Shown here: positions 16,819 to 25,221 of the stretch, in pieces
Layout of the letters: every line of letters starts with the position of its first letter
Position numbering within the stretch: the first letter of the stretch is position 1
Assembly (NCBI RefSeq): GCF_020524285.1
Contig: NZ_JAIVKX010000027.1
Location: 1-55,827, forward strand
From: Alloyangia pacifica
Lineage (GTDB): Bacteria; Pseudomonadota; Alphaproteobacteria; Rhodobacterales; Rhodobacteraceae
Reading direction: 5' to 3'
DNA length: 55,827 bases
The notes under the pieces: model-generated
The model's database searches: none
Seen by the model: only the letters and a program-made list of their open reading frames with translations
Told to the model about the DNA's origin: nothing
Program-made: the position numbers and the translations under genes

Positions 16819-19041
16819 ATGGATCTCTCCTTCACCACCGAAAATTCCCGCTATGCCTTTGGCCGCTTTGACCGTGTTACCATCGACGGCATGGCCTTCC
16901 GTCTCCACATGGAAACCGAGAAGGGCTTCGTCATGACGCATGATGACCATGGGGGCCTTGCGCGGCAGTTCTCCCATGAAGAGCTTGCCGATCTGGGTAA
17001 CTTGGGCCGCATCCGCGTCGAGCGTGACTTCTTCAATCCGGAGGCTGCGCGGAAACGGCAGCTGACGGATGGCGTGGCGCTTGGGGCGCTGTCCGTGCGG
17101 CCTCTTCGGCGTTTCGTGCGCAAGGATGCATATTGTCAGGCCGCGCTCGACATGCACCGCGAAAAACTGATGAAGTTCACCGATGCCTCCATTGCCGCAT
17201 CGATGGACATGCTGGTCGGTCGCGCGACGCAATTGGCGAAGCCGCACATGCCCTCTGGTGCGCTGGATATCCTGCCCTCTGAGAACATGGGCGAGGTTCC
17301 AAGCCCGCGCACGCTGCGCCGCTGGCTCGCAGACCTCCGTGACCTGAGGCTGATCGGCCACCTGGACAATATGGATCGGCGCGGATGGCGGGGCACCCGT
17401 CTCGACCCCGAGGTGGCTGCCATCATGCGAAAGGAAGTCCAAGGGTATCTTTCGCAGGACAAGCCGACGATGCAGCAGATCTATGAGAATGTCGCGCTCG
17501 CCATCCATGCACGCAACGAAAAATACACCGACAAGGACGATCATCTCCTCGTGCCGAGCCGCGAGACGGTGCGCCGGGCGATCCGGGCACTGGACCCGTT
17601 TCGCGTGGAAGTTGCGCGCAATGGCGAGGCTGCAGCCCGCAAGAAGTTCCGGCCCGTTCTGAATGGGCTCGGCGTGACCCGCCCGTTGGAACGCGTCGAG
17701 ATCGACGAATGGACGGTGGATGTCTCGACCCTGCTCGAGAGTACGAACATCTATGGCATGCTCAGCGATGACGAGAAGCGGCAACTCGGCCTCTACGTCA
17801 AAGGTGACGACAAAGATCCCCGCTACAAGGAAAAGGCCAAGGCCAAGGACCGCTGGACGCTGACTGCAGCGATCTGCTGTGCCACGCGCTGCATCGTCGG
17901 CATGGTCCTGAGCCGTTCTGCGAACTCCGAGGCAGCGGTGCAGCTCCTGCAGATGATCACGACCAACAAGGGGGCGTGGGCGGACGCTGTCGGGGCCCTG
18001 ACACCTTGGGACATGCATGGCACGCCCGAACTGATCGTCTTCGATGGCGGCTCTGCCTTCAAGTCGATGCGTTTTCGCATGGCGGCTGAGGATCTCGGCG
18101 TGATGTGGGAGATGGGGATTAACGGGGTGCCGGAAAACCGCGGAACGATCGAGCGTGTCTTCTACAGCGCCGCGAGCGACCTCGCGCCGCGCCTCTCTGG
18201 CCACACGTTCTCCAGCATCATGGAAAAGGGCGATGCAGATCCCGAAAAGCGCGCCGCGCTTACCTTGGATGACTTTACCTTCGCGCTGCTGCGTTGGGTG
18301 ATCGACATCTACCACAACACGCCCCATCACGGGCTGGGCGGAGAAACCCCTGTGAAGGCTTGGCGTCGCCTGTCGAAGCTGCATGGCGTGACGCCGCCGC
18401 CGGACGCGGAGATGATGCGGCTGTGCTTCGGCCAGCAGCGCGAGTACCGCCTGGACAAGACCGGCATCACCGTTCTGGGCGTGCGTTACCAGTCCGAGGC
18501 GATGCAAACCTATCTGCGCCGCGAGGACCCGGAAAAGGTTTCCGTGCGCTGGCACCCCAAGGATATCGGCGCCATCTCGGTCAAATGGGGCAAGAAATGG
18601 TACGACGTGCCTGCGCTTGACACTTCGCTGCAGGGCGTCGCAGCCCAGACCTGGCTGACGGCCGTCCGTCATGTCCGCGACGCGAATCCGAAGTCGAACC
18701 GCCTCGACAATGTTGCCGTCCGTGACGCCATCACGGCGATCAAGGCGCGCAACGAAGCCGCGATGGCCGCGGCCGGTCTCAACCTCGAGGACTGGTCCGA
18801 GAAACGCTGCGCGAAGGAAGAGAAGAAGCTTCTGGCCGGCATCGAGTTCGTTGAGCGCAAAGAACTGCGCCAGGTGAAAGACGGTATCGGCATGGAGATC
18901 CCCGCCTCCTCCGAACTGACCGTGGCGGCTGAGAAACCCAGCACGCCGGAGACGCCCGCCAAACCTGCGAAGCGGGCGGCCAAAGGGCGCGGCGTTACGC
19001 CCACCTCGCCCAAATCCAACATGACCATCGAGGAGGACTGA
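16819..19041 (+). CDS. tnsB: TnsB/TniA-like DDE transposase
   Basis: This 740-residue protein has an N-terminal DNA-binding region, an rve/RNase H integrase core and a C-terminal Mu-type beta-barrel. The catalytic triad reads D296 (VEIDEWTVD), D409 (IVFDGGSAF) and E445 (GTIERVF); the 36-residue D-E spacing is normal for this superfamily. ATG at 16819 was chosen because AAGGAC precedes it and the earlier in-frame start gives an unrelated 23-residue tail. It should bind the transposon ends, cut the 3' strands and join them to the target. The C-terminal 60 residues, rich in Pro, Ala and Lys, could contact TnsC. The next gene starts 2 bases after its stop. Confidence 0.93.
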   Translation: MDLSFTTENSRYAFGRFDRVTIDGMAFRLHMETEKGFVMTHDDHGGLARQFSHEELADLGNLGRIRVERDFFNPEAARKRQLTDGVALGALSVRPLRRFVRKDAYCQAALDMHREKLMKFTDASIAASMDMLVGRATQLAKPHMPSGALDILPSENMGEVPSPRTLRRWLADLRDLRLIGHLDNMDRRGWRGTRLDPEVAAIMRKEVQGYLSQDKPTMQQIYENVALAIHARNEKYTDKDDHLLVPSRETVRRAIRALDPFRVEVARNGEAAARKKFRPVLNGLGVTRPLERVEIDEWTVDVSTLLESTNIYGMLSDDEKRQLGLYVKGDDKDPRYKEKAKAKDRWTLTAAICCATRCIVGMVLSRSANSEAAVQLLQMITTNKGAWADAVGALTPWDMHGTPELIVFDGGSAFKSMRFRMAAEDLGVMWEMGINGVPENRGTIERVFYSAASDLAPRLSGHTFSSIMEKGDADPEKRAALTLDDFTFALLRWVIDIYHNTPHHGLGGETPVKAWRRLSKLHGVTPPPDAEMMRLCFGQQREYRLDKTGITVLGVRYQSEAMQTYLRREDPEKVSVRWHPKDIGAISVKWGKKWYDVPALDTSLQGVAAQTWLTAVRHVRDANPKSNRLDNVAVRDAITAIKARNEAAMAAAGLNLEDWSEKRCAKEEKKLLAGIEFVERKELRQVKDGIGMEIPASSELTVAAEKPSTPETPAKPAKRAAKGRGVTPTSPKSNMTIEED

Positions 19042-19043
19042 TC

Positions 19044-19997
19044 ATGGCACAAGCTGATACCGCAAAAAGTGCTCTGGAACGTGTCCGCAGCCTTCATATC
19101 GGCTCCGCGCGTGATGCCGAGGCGGCAATGCACACGACGCGCCTTCTTGCTACGGACGAACAGGGGGCTCTGACCCCTGTTGTCAAGCGCTTCACCCGGA
19201 CTGGGGAAACCCGTGGGGTCATGCTGATCGGGGGGCCGGGAAGCGGCAAGTCCCACCTGTTGGAGCGCACGCTGTCCAAACTCACGGTGTTGCAGGAGGG
19301 CGAATACGGGCGGCCGCGCTATCTTGGATGTTCGGTGCCGAGTCCTGCGACGTTCAAGAGTATGACGCTCGCCCTGTTGGCGGAGAGTGGCTACCCCGAT
19401 GCGAATCCGCGCAAGGAGGCCTGGTCGCTCTGGCAGGATCTGCGTCACCGCTTGCAGCTTCTCGGGATCTCGGTGCTCTGGATCGACGAGGCGCAGGATC
19501 TCTTCTGCGCGGACCGCAAGCTGATCCTGCGGGCACTGAAATCCCTGATGCAAGGCGACGATGCCGTCGTCGTGGTCCTGTCCGGCACGGAAGACCTCGC
19601 CAAGGTCATTCGTACGGATCCGCAGGTGCAGCGCAGGTTCACCGCGATGGTGCTGCCCGATCTCGTGGAGCAGGTCGATGGCGACAGTTTCCGTGATGTG
19701 ATCACGCAGTACTGCGAACGGGTGGGGCTCGGGGCGCCGGTCGAAGCGGATCTGATCGGACGCATCTTCCACGGGGCGCGCTATCGGTTCGGACGGGCCC
19801 TCGAGCTGCTGCTGCAGGCCATGGAAATCGCCATCGGGCGCGGCGACGACGACCTGGATATCGGGCATTTCGCTGCCGCCTATGCGATGAACGAGGCCTG
19901 CACGGCCGCCGACAACGTCTTCTACGCCGAACACTACTGGCTCCTGAAACCCGATGCGGTCGAGGAGGAAGAACAACCGCGTCGGAAAAAGCGGTGA
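19044..19997 (+). CDS. tnsC: TnsC/TniB-like AAA+ ATPase
   Basis: This 317-residue AAA+ regulator has Walker A GGPGSGKS at residues 63-70 and Walker B VLWIDEAQ around D148-E149. The length is nearer to TniB (about 300) than to Tn7 TnsC (about 550). In this family the ATPase polymerises on target DNA, recruits TnsB and is directed by TniQ/TnsD. It follows tnsB by 2 bases and its last codons precede tniQ closely, so the three genes probably form one transcript with tnsA. Confidence 0.92.
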   Translation: MAQADTAKSALERVRSLHIGSARDAEAAMHTTRLLATDEQGALTPVVKRFTRTGETRGVMLIGGPGSGKSHLLERTLSKLTVLQEGEYGRPRYLGCSVPSPATFKSMTLALLAESGYPDANPRKEAWSLWQDLRHRLQLLGISVLWIDEAQDLFCADRKLILRALKSLMQGDDAVVVVLSGTEDLAKVIRTDPQVQRRFTAMVLPDLVEQVDGDSFRDVITQYCERVGLGAPVEADLIGRIFHGARYRFGRALELLLQAMEIAIGRGDDDLDIGHFAAAYAMNEACTAADNVFYAEHYWLLKPDAVEEEEQPRRKKR

Positions 19998-20007
19998 GGG
20001 CGGTCTC

Positions 20008-21546
20008 ATGAGCACGCTTTTCCCCATGCTTCCGTTTGTCGATGATGAGACTCCTCTCTCCTGGGCGGCGCGGCAGGCCGCCTTCCACACCCGCGATCGC
20101 GTTCTGTCGTTTCTGACGGACCTCGGCATTCCCCTCGTGGACCTCGCGCGGGGCGACGAGTCGGCGGTTCTGCGGCTGTGCGAGCGGGCAGGGCACGATC
20201 CCGCAGCGGTGTTGTGCAATACGATCAGCGCAGTTGGTGGTCGGCGCTACCAGTTGCGGGGGCTGGAGTTCGCAGCCGAGTTCACGACCGGTCCTGTGAC
20301 ACGGATCTGTTCTGCCTGCCTGGACGATGATCTCACCGGGGCGCGTTTGCCGGGTGCCACGCTGCGTCACCGGCTCATCTGGCGGTTGGCACCGGTGCGG
20401 ACCTGTCCGATCCACGGAACAGCGCTTCGGGATCTGCGGTCGGGGAAGTGGGATGACATCGCGCATGAACTGCAGGCCATGACTTCCTTGATCGCGGCCG
20501 AGCGGCAGGTGCCGGGTCGTGCCCGCGTTGTCTCGCCGCTGCAGGACTACGCGGTGGCGCGTCTGGAGGGCTGCACCGGGCCCGCATGGTTGGATGGTCA
20601 GGATATCGACCAGGCGGTGCGCGCGACCGAGATGCTGGGTGCCCTTGATGCCTTTGGTCCGAAGCTGAAAGCCTCGGACATGAACCATGACATGTGGGAT
20701 GAGGCCGGGCGTGCGGGCTGGTCCATCGTGTCGGAAGGCGGTGCGGCGATCCGGGAGTATCTCATGGCGCGCGTCACGGCATGCAGAGGGAAGAGAGCCG
20801 CGCCGCGCGCGGCCTTTGGCATGTTGCATGCCTGGCTCTCCGGTAGCCGGCTGTCCAAGAATCCGGGGCCTATTCGCGACATGCTCCGAGATGTAATCCT
20901 CGAGACCACCCCGCTCAGCAAGGGACACATGCTCTTGGGCAAGCCGGTTACCGATCCCCACCTCTGCAGCGTGGCGTCGATCGCAAAGGCCGAAGGTCTC
21001 GACGCCAGAACGCTGCGCAACGTCCTGCAGGTCGCGGGGCTGTTGAGCCCGGCGGAAGCGGAGCAGGGGAGCAACCAGCTCGTGGTCGACTACACCGCAG
21101 CGCGCGATCTGATCGATGTCGTGAAGCATGCTGTCCCGGTCACGCACCTGCCGAACATGCTCGGAGCCTCTCGCCCGCTGGTCGCGCTTCTTATTGAGAT
21201 CGGGCAGCTGCACCGTGTGCAGGATCAGCGTGCTCTGGCTAGCAAGATCGGGAAGGCGGTCGATGGCCGGGGCGTGAAGCCAATCCTTCGGTTCCTGGAG
21301 ACGAGCTTCCAGGAGATCGACGAGGCGCCCGAGGGCTTTGTCCATCTCTCCAAGTCGGCCGAGAAATCCCGCGCGGGGGTGAAGTTCATCCTCGAACTGA
21401 TGTTCCTCGGCCATCTGAAGCGGGTCTACCGGGTGACCGGCGCACACGGCTTCGCGGCCGTGGTTGTCGATCCGGAGGAGATCAAGGCGCTGCTCGAATC
21501 TCCTCCGCCCGGCCTATCCCAGGACTCGTATTTCCTGATGGGCTGA
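20008..21546 (+). CDS. tniQ: TniQ/TnsD-family target-selection protein
   Basis: The 512-residue protein begins with a typical TniQ N-terminus (ETPLSWAARQAAFH). It has a zinc-finger pattern with C101, C104, C133 and H136 (CSAC ... CPIH), followed by a long C-terminal region probably involved in target DNA recognition. ATG at 20008, preceded by GAGGG, lies 10 bases after the tnsC stop; an overlapping upstream frame was rejected. Its size lies between CRISPR-associated TniQ and full TnsD, and no Cas gene is nearby. It should select the insertion site. No recognisable attachment gene lies next to the module, so the target is unknown. Confidence 0.9.
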   Translation: MSTLFPMLPFVDDETPLSWAARQAAFHTRDRVLSFLTDLGIPLVDLARGDESAVLRLCERAGHDPAAVLCNTISAVGGRRYQLRGLEFAAEFTTGPVTRICSACLDDDLTGARLPGATLRHRLIWRLAPVRTCPIHGTALRDLRSGKWDDIAHELQAMTSLIAAERQVPGRARVVSPLQDYAVARLEGCTGPAWLDGQDIDQAVRATEMLGALDAFGPKLKASDMNHDMWDEAGRAGWSIVSEGGAAIREYLMARVTACRGKRAAPRAAFGMLHAWLSGSRLSKNPGPIRDMLRDVILETTPLSKGHMLLGKPVTDPHLCSVASIAKAEGLDARTLRNVLQVAGLLSPAEAEQGSNQLVVDYTAARDLIDVVKHAVPVTHLPNMLGASRPLVALLIEIGQLHRVQDQRALASKIGKAVDGRGVKPILRFLETSFQEIDEAPEGFVHLSKSAEKSRAGVKFILELMFLGHLKRVYRVTGAHGFAAVVVDPEEIKALLESPPPGLSQDSYFLMG

Positions 21547-21583
21547 GCCTCAGAGCCTGACCTTTCCCTGAAACCCAGATCAT

Positions 21584-21607
21584 GTCGCCTTCGGGCGGCA
21601 TTTTTTT
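21584..21607 (+). terminator. Rho-independent terminator after tniQ
   Basis: The stem GTCGCC / GGCGGC (one G-T pair) closes the stable tetraloop TTCG and is followed by A and seven T. It begins 37 bases after the tniQ stop and should end the tnsA-tniQ transcript. Confidence 0.85.
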
Positions 21608-21617
21608 ACGAAATTTC

Positions 21618-21649
21618 GATGGCCATTTTCTCTGGGTGAAATGGCCATC
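21618..21649. repeat. Inverted GATGGCCATTT boxes, candidate TnsB-binding sites
   Basis: GATGGCCATTT (21618-21628) and AAATGGCCATC (21639-21649) are perfect 11-bp inverted copies 10 bases apart. A further GGCCATTTT lies at 21854-21862. All sit in an AT-rich stretch just after the tniQ terminator, where the right end of the element could be. No counterpart was seen upstream of tnsA. Confidence 0.45.
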
Positions 21650-21820
21650 TGGCGGCCTCAAGGTGTTTTTTGGTAATTTAGTTCGTTATATTTCAATGAC
21701 TTACGTTGTAGGTAAAGCCGTCAATGGACTATTATTTGTGGGTTCTTCAGTTGTGTTCCGACCACCAATTAGTGGCCACCGGCGGGCTTGGAATGTCCAT
21801 TCTGCAAGCAAATAAGGTCA

Positions 21821-21843
21821 ATCGGGCGTAAGCGCCCGATTTT
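21821..21843. terminator. Strong hairpin, possible terminator
   Basis: ATCGGGCG and CGCCCGAT form a perfect 8-bp stem with a TAAG loop, followed by TTT. It lies in the gene-free stretch 21547-22140 that separates tniQ from the convergent small-gene pair. Apart from this hairpin, the two terminators and the GGCCATTT boxes, I see nothing else there. Confidence 0.55.
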
Positions 21844-22090
21844 CCGCTATTTCGGCCATTTTAGGCATGGCCGCGGATTCGACTCTGCCCAAAGGGACAT
21901 GGGCACGGGAAATTGGAGATGGAAACGCTTTTCCCAATTTTATTAGGGTCGGTTCCGGCCGGTGACACGAAGCCGCTGTCGCACAGGGTGGACCTGTCCG
22001 CCATGATCAACACGTCAGAGACAGCTCCGAAGACTTGCCGAGCAGTAAGTGCGAAATATCGGTAGATGTTGGACAAAGGAGCAAAGGGCA

Positions 22091-22118
22091 TAAAAAAAGG
22101 GCGGCTTTCGCCGCCCTT
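22091..22118 (-). terminator. Rho-independent terminator of the small-gene pair
   Basis: On the minus strand AAGGGCGGC and GCCGCCCTT form a perfect 9-bp stem around a 4-nt loop and run into a tract of T residues. It lies 23 bases downstream of the stop at 22141. Confidence 0.88.
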
Positions 22119-22140
22119 CTCCAAGGTGCCTACAAATTCC

Positions 22141-22539
22141 CTATGATGATCGCCAGCGCCGCAAGGCGCCCTCAATTCGCGCGTAGCCTTGGATAATCTC
22201 ATGCCTCGAGTGATGACCGTCGCAGAACTGGTGGCCGTAAGTGTCTCCACCCGAATTCTTGATCATGTAGCCGAGCGCGAGAAAGACGTGGTGCGCCGCG
22301 TCAGCCAGCCGCGTTGGATGCCTTGGTGATGTCATGACGGTGACACCGGCGATCTGATGGCCAACATGCGTGTAGTGCCGGTCCACCCAGACGTGGACCC
22401 GAGAAAGGCGGTGTTTCTCGATTAGCCAGAGCGTCACGTCGCAGATGTCCTGCTCCAGTCCGAACTCGTCGGGATTGCCGCTCAGGCGGCGCTGGCCTGC
22501 CGCCTGAAGGGCACAGCGTGCCCCGGTTTTACTCGGCAT
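22141..22539 (-). CDS. Hypothetical protein, second of a gene pair
   Basis: I do not recognise this 132-residue family. The protein is rich in His (RVHVWVDRHYTHVGHQ, YGHQFCDGHHSRHE), lacks membrane segments and looks globular. The His/Cys/Asp cluster near residues 105-120 could bind a metal, but no known motif is clear. The ATG at 22539 overlaps the 3' end of the preceding gene by 11 bases and a strong terminator follows, so the pair is probably a genuine two-gene transcript. Its place between the transposition module and a dead IS suggests transposon cargo. Confidence 0.6.
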   Translation of the reverse strand: MPSKTGARCALQAAGQRRLSGNPDEFGLEQDICDVTLWLIEKHRLSRVHVWVDRHYTHVGHQIAGVTVMTSPRHPTRLADAAHHVFLALGYMIKNSGGDTYGHQFCDGHHSRHEIIQGYARIEGALRRWRSS

Positions 22540-22879
22540 GGTCGAACCGTGCGAGAAGCTCGCTGATGCGCGCGCCATACCATCGCGTCATGTCTGACGC
22601 CGGCAGACCCCGTTCATGACCGATCCGGTCGAGCGATGACGGCGTCTGATCGGCCAGGATGCGCAGGATGTCCCTCAGCGCTGCCTCGACGGCGTCAGCA
22701 TCCGGGATTGGCTGCCCGAAGGCGGCTTGCAGGTCACAGAGAGCCTCGAACCCGCTCGGATCATCGAGCGTATCGAGCAGGTCGCAAAGGCCCGGACCGT
22801 GACGTCGGAGGTGCTGCTCCACCTCATAGGCGGAGCCGAGACGGGCCTCAAGAGTGTCGAGGGTAGTTGTATTGAGCAT
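22529..22879 (-). CDS. Hypothetical protein, first of a gene pair
   Basis: This 116-residue acidic, largely helical protein (LEARLGSAYEVEQHLRRHG, SELLARFDHAE) has no signal peptide, membrane segment or recognised domain. It is the first gene of the minus-strand pair and overlaps the next start. In this setting toxin-antitoxin, phage-type or transposon-cargo functions are possible, but nothing in the sequence decides between them. Confidence 0.6.
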   Translation of the reverse strand: MLNTTTLDTLEARLGSAYEVEQHLRRHGPGLCDLLDTLDDPSGFEALCDLQAAFGQPIPDADAVEAALRDILRILADQTPSSLDRIGHERGLPASDMTRWYGARISELLARFDHAE

Positions 22880-23157
22880 GATGTTCTCCCTTCATTCCAT
22901 AGCAGGAACGGTGGTTGTGCGCCGGGTTCATCGGCGTCACGTTCGGTCGGTGGCAGGTTCCTTTCGGTTGTCTTCGAACGCTGGTCTTCGGTGCTGGTGA
23001 GGAGAACATTGGTCGTTCGTTGAGCTGACGAAGAAGAAAACTTCCGGATGCTTTATTTTCGGTTCTCGGGCTGTTCCGCCGAAAACGATTCAAGTCTCGC
23101 TACCGGGGGTTGGGTTCATCCGGATCATGCCGTCGGTACCGCAAGCCACATCACCGG

Positions 23158-24153
23158 CGTCGCAGTGCAGGCGACCTGGCCAGCGGCCAGCGCCTCGCCG
23201 CGGATGCCAATATCATCGCGGCCGACGCGAACCGGCAGAACTCCACGCCGAAGCAGGACTGACAGCCGGGCAGCATCGATCCAGTAGACGCGCCTCGGGC
23301 TGTCAGCGAATATCTGGAAACGCTCGATGATGCCGCCTTTGGCGCAGCGAGCCCGGTCGAGCCGAAGTTCACCTCGCATTCCGATCCGGCCTCGCAATGG
23401 ACCGGGGCTCGGGGCGGTCCGGCCTACTTTGCCTATTCCACCAACTACCTGATCGATACCGACAACGGTGTGATCCTCGATGTGGAAGCAACCCGGTCGA
23501 TCCGTCAGGCCGAGGTCGGATCGGTGCAGACCATGATCGATCGGGTGAACGATACATTCGGTATCGCGCCGGAACGGCTGATCGCCGACACCGCCTACGG
23601 CACCGGCGTCATGCTGGATTGGCTGGACCGGCATCGCGGCATCGCACCCCATATCCCGGTGGTCGACAAGTCAGCCCGGAGGGACGGGACATTCGAACGC
23701 GCCGACTTCACCCATGACACCGAGAGCGATGTTTACACCTGCCCGGGCGGCAAGGAATTGAAGCAAAGCCGCCGGACCTTCACAAGGCCCCGGGAGAAGA
23801 TGCCCGATGAGCATGGCATGCTTCGCTATCGGGCAAGCAAGGCCGATTGCGATGCCTGTAAGCTGAAAGCGCGCTGCTGCCCCAAGGCGCCCTCGCGGAA
23901 AATCCTCCGGTCGATCTTCGAGCCCTCCCGGGATCGGGCGCGTGCAATTGCTCAGACGCCCGACTACGCGTTCTCCTGCAAGCTCCGGAAGAAGGTGGCG
24001 ACGCTCTTCGCGCATTTGAAGCGCATTCTGGGCCTCAACCGTCTCCGATTGCGAGGCCCGAGCGGCGCACGAGATGAATTCCACCTCCCAACCACCGCAC
24101 AGAACCTCCGGAAGCTCGCAAAGCTCCTTCCGACCCCACCGGTCGCCTATTGA
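23158..24153 (+). pseudogene. IS1182-family transposase, 5' truncated with an internal stop
   Basis: The reading frame resembles the C-terminal two thirds of IS1182-type transposases: LAADANIIAADANRQNSTP, then LIADTAYGTGVMLDWL, a CxxC-type finger (CDACKLKARCCP), and a C-terminal block of AHLKRILGLNRLRLRG. An in-frame TGA at 23260-23262 interrupts it where related proteins carry Trp. The N-terminal domain and the left IS end are missing. The 3' part from 23470 remains open for 227 codons but is unlikely to be functional. Confidence 0.8.
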
Positions 24154-24195
24154 GGAAGGATAGGCGTGGGCACCGCAAATCTTGGGTGAGGAGAA

Positions 24196-25146
24196 ATGCG
24201 ATCGCCGAGCCGAGTTTTTCAACGGAATAAGCCCATTCAGGACATTGCCCGTTTGACCAGCCGAAGCCCCGGCGATAAACGACTGGCGGTCAACCGGAAG
24301 GAACGTCCCGTCTTGCCAGAAGTGGAACTGCACAGCCTCAGAGATGAGGTGACCCTGCGGTCGCGCCCTGACTTCTATGGCATCGAGACCCTGTCGGCGC
24401 GCTACCTGAAGCAGACCTTCAAGCCGCACGCCCATGACGAGTACCTCTTCGGCGTGATCGACGGAGGCGTCCATGCCGTTTGGTGCCGCGGCGAGATGCA
24501 CCGGGTGCCGCGGGGCTCGGTCGTCACGATGCGCCCCGGCGACATCCATCACGGCGGCGCAGGGAGCGAGACCGGCTGGCGACAACGGATGCTTTACATT
24601 CCCGAAGCGGGGATGCGGGTGCTGGTGAAAGACATCACCGGGCGCGTGCCCACCGGAACGCTTGATTTCGGAGCGGCCTTCCATGCCCGACCCGATCTGG
24701 CGCAGAGATTTTCCGTCCTGCACCAGGCCCTACACGCTTCGGTTCAGCGGTTGTCCCGGGACGTGGCGCTCGATGCGCTGCTCGGCGCGCTCCTGCGGGA
24801 ACTGGCTCCCCAGCTTTCTGCGTCGGAACCGCAGAGCGATGGGCGGATCGCCGATGCAGTCGCCTATCTGGACAGCCACGTCGAAGAGGATGTCTCGCTC
24901 GACGAGTTGTGCCGGATCACCGGTCTGCGGCGGAGGCAGACGATCGAGGCCTTCCGGCGCGTCACTGGCCTGCCACCCCACGCCTGGCACCTGCAGAGGA
25001 AGGTTCTTCTGGTGAAACACCTACTCCGCACGGGCCTATCTCCGGCAGCAGCGGCTGTGCAGGCAGGCTTCGCGGACCAGAGCCACATGGGCCGCCACTT
25101 CCGGGCCATCGTCGGCATCACCCCCGCCGCCTTCGCCAAGGGCTGA
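24196..25146 (+). CDS. AraC family transcriptional regulator with cupin sensor domain
   Basis: This 316-residue protein has an AraC-type cupin sensor domain (FKPHAHDEYLFGVIDGG to MRPGDIHHGG, about residues 75-120) and a C-terminal double helix-turn-helix (SLDELCRITGLRRRQTIEAFRR, then AAAAVQAGFADQSHMGRHFR). A GAGGAGAA ribosome site precedes the ATG at 24196. The first 30-40 residues look atypical, so the native start may lie downstream and the 5' end may have been reshaped by the adjacent dead IS. It lies 75 bases upstream of the EamA exporter gene, which it probably controls; amino-acid exporters are often regulated this way. Confidence 0.88.
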   Translation: MRSPSRVFQRNKPIQDIARLTSRSPGDKRLAVNRKERPVLPEVELHSLRDEVTLRSRPDFYGIETLSARYLKQTFKPHAHDEYLFGVIDGGVHAVWCRGEMHRVPRGSVVTMRPGDIHHGGAGSETGWRQRMLYIPEAGMRVLVKDITGRVPTGTLDFGAAFHARPDLAQRFSVLHQALHASVQRLSRDVALDALLGALLRELAPQLSASEPQSDGRIADAVAYLDSHVEEDVSLDELCRITGLRRRQTIEAFRRVTGLPPHAWHLQRKVLLVKHLLRTGLSPAAAAVQAGFADQSHMGRHFRAIVGITPAAFAKG

Positions 25147-25221
25147 CATCGCGTTTTCGTTCTATATCGCGACGCACCTGCCGGCCTATCTCACTGTGAT
25201 TTCACACGGGAAACGGAGGCC

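Larger units (their letters stand above)
15773..21862 (+). mobile_element. Tn7-like transposition module (tnsA, tnsB remnant, tnsB, tnsC, tniQ), ends undefined
   Basis: Four collinear, tightly spaced genes encode the complete heteromeric machinery. Coordinates cover the core genes and the repeat-bearing DNA after tniQ. I could not find a matching terminal inverted repeat to the left or a target-site duplication. The element may extend left into 14.3-15.8 kb and right through the small genes at 22.1-22.9 kb or beyond. Confidence 0.8.

Noticed and set aside
16723..18672. 649-codon minus-strand open frame
   Set aside because: It is antisense to tnsB, which has a complete DDE triad; the antisense translation is low-complexity and unrecognisable.
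19702..21447. 581-codon minus-strand open frame
   Set aside because: It is a shadow of tnsC and tniQ, both well supported by motifs and spacing.
15773..21546. CRISPR-associated transposon
   Set aside because: No Cas gene, repeat array or guide-like repeat was seen, and TnsA is separate and TniQ is longer than in such systems.
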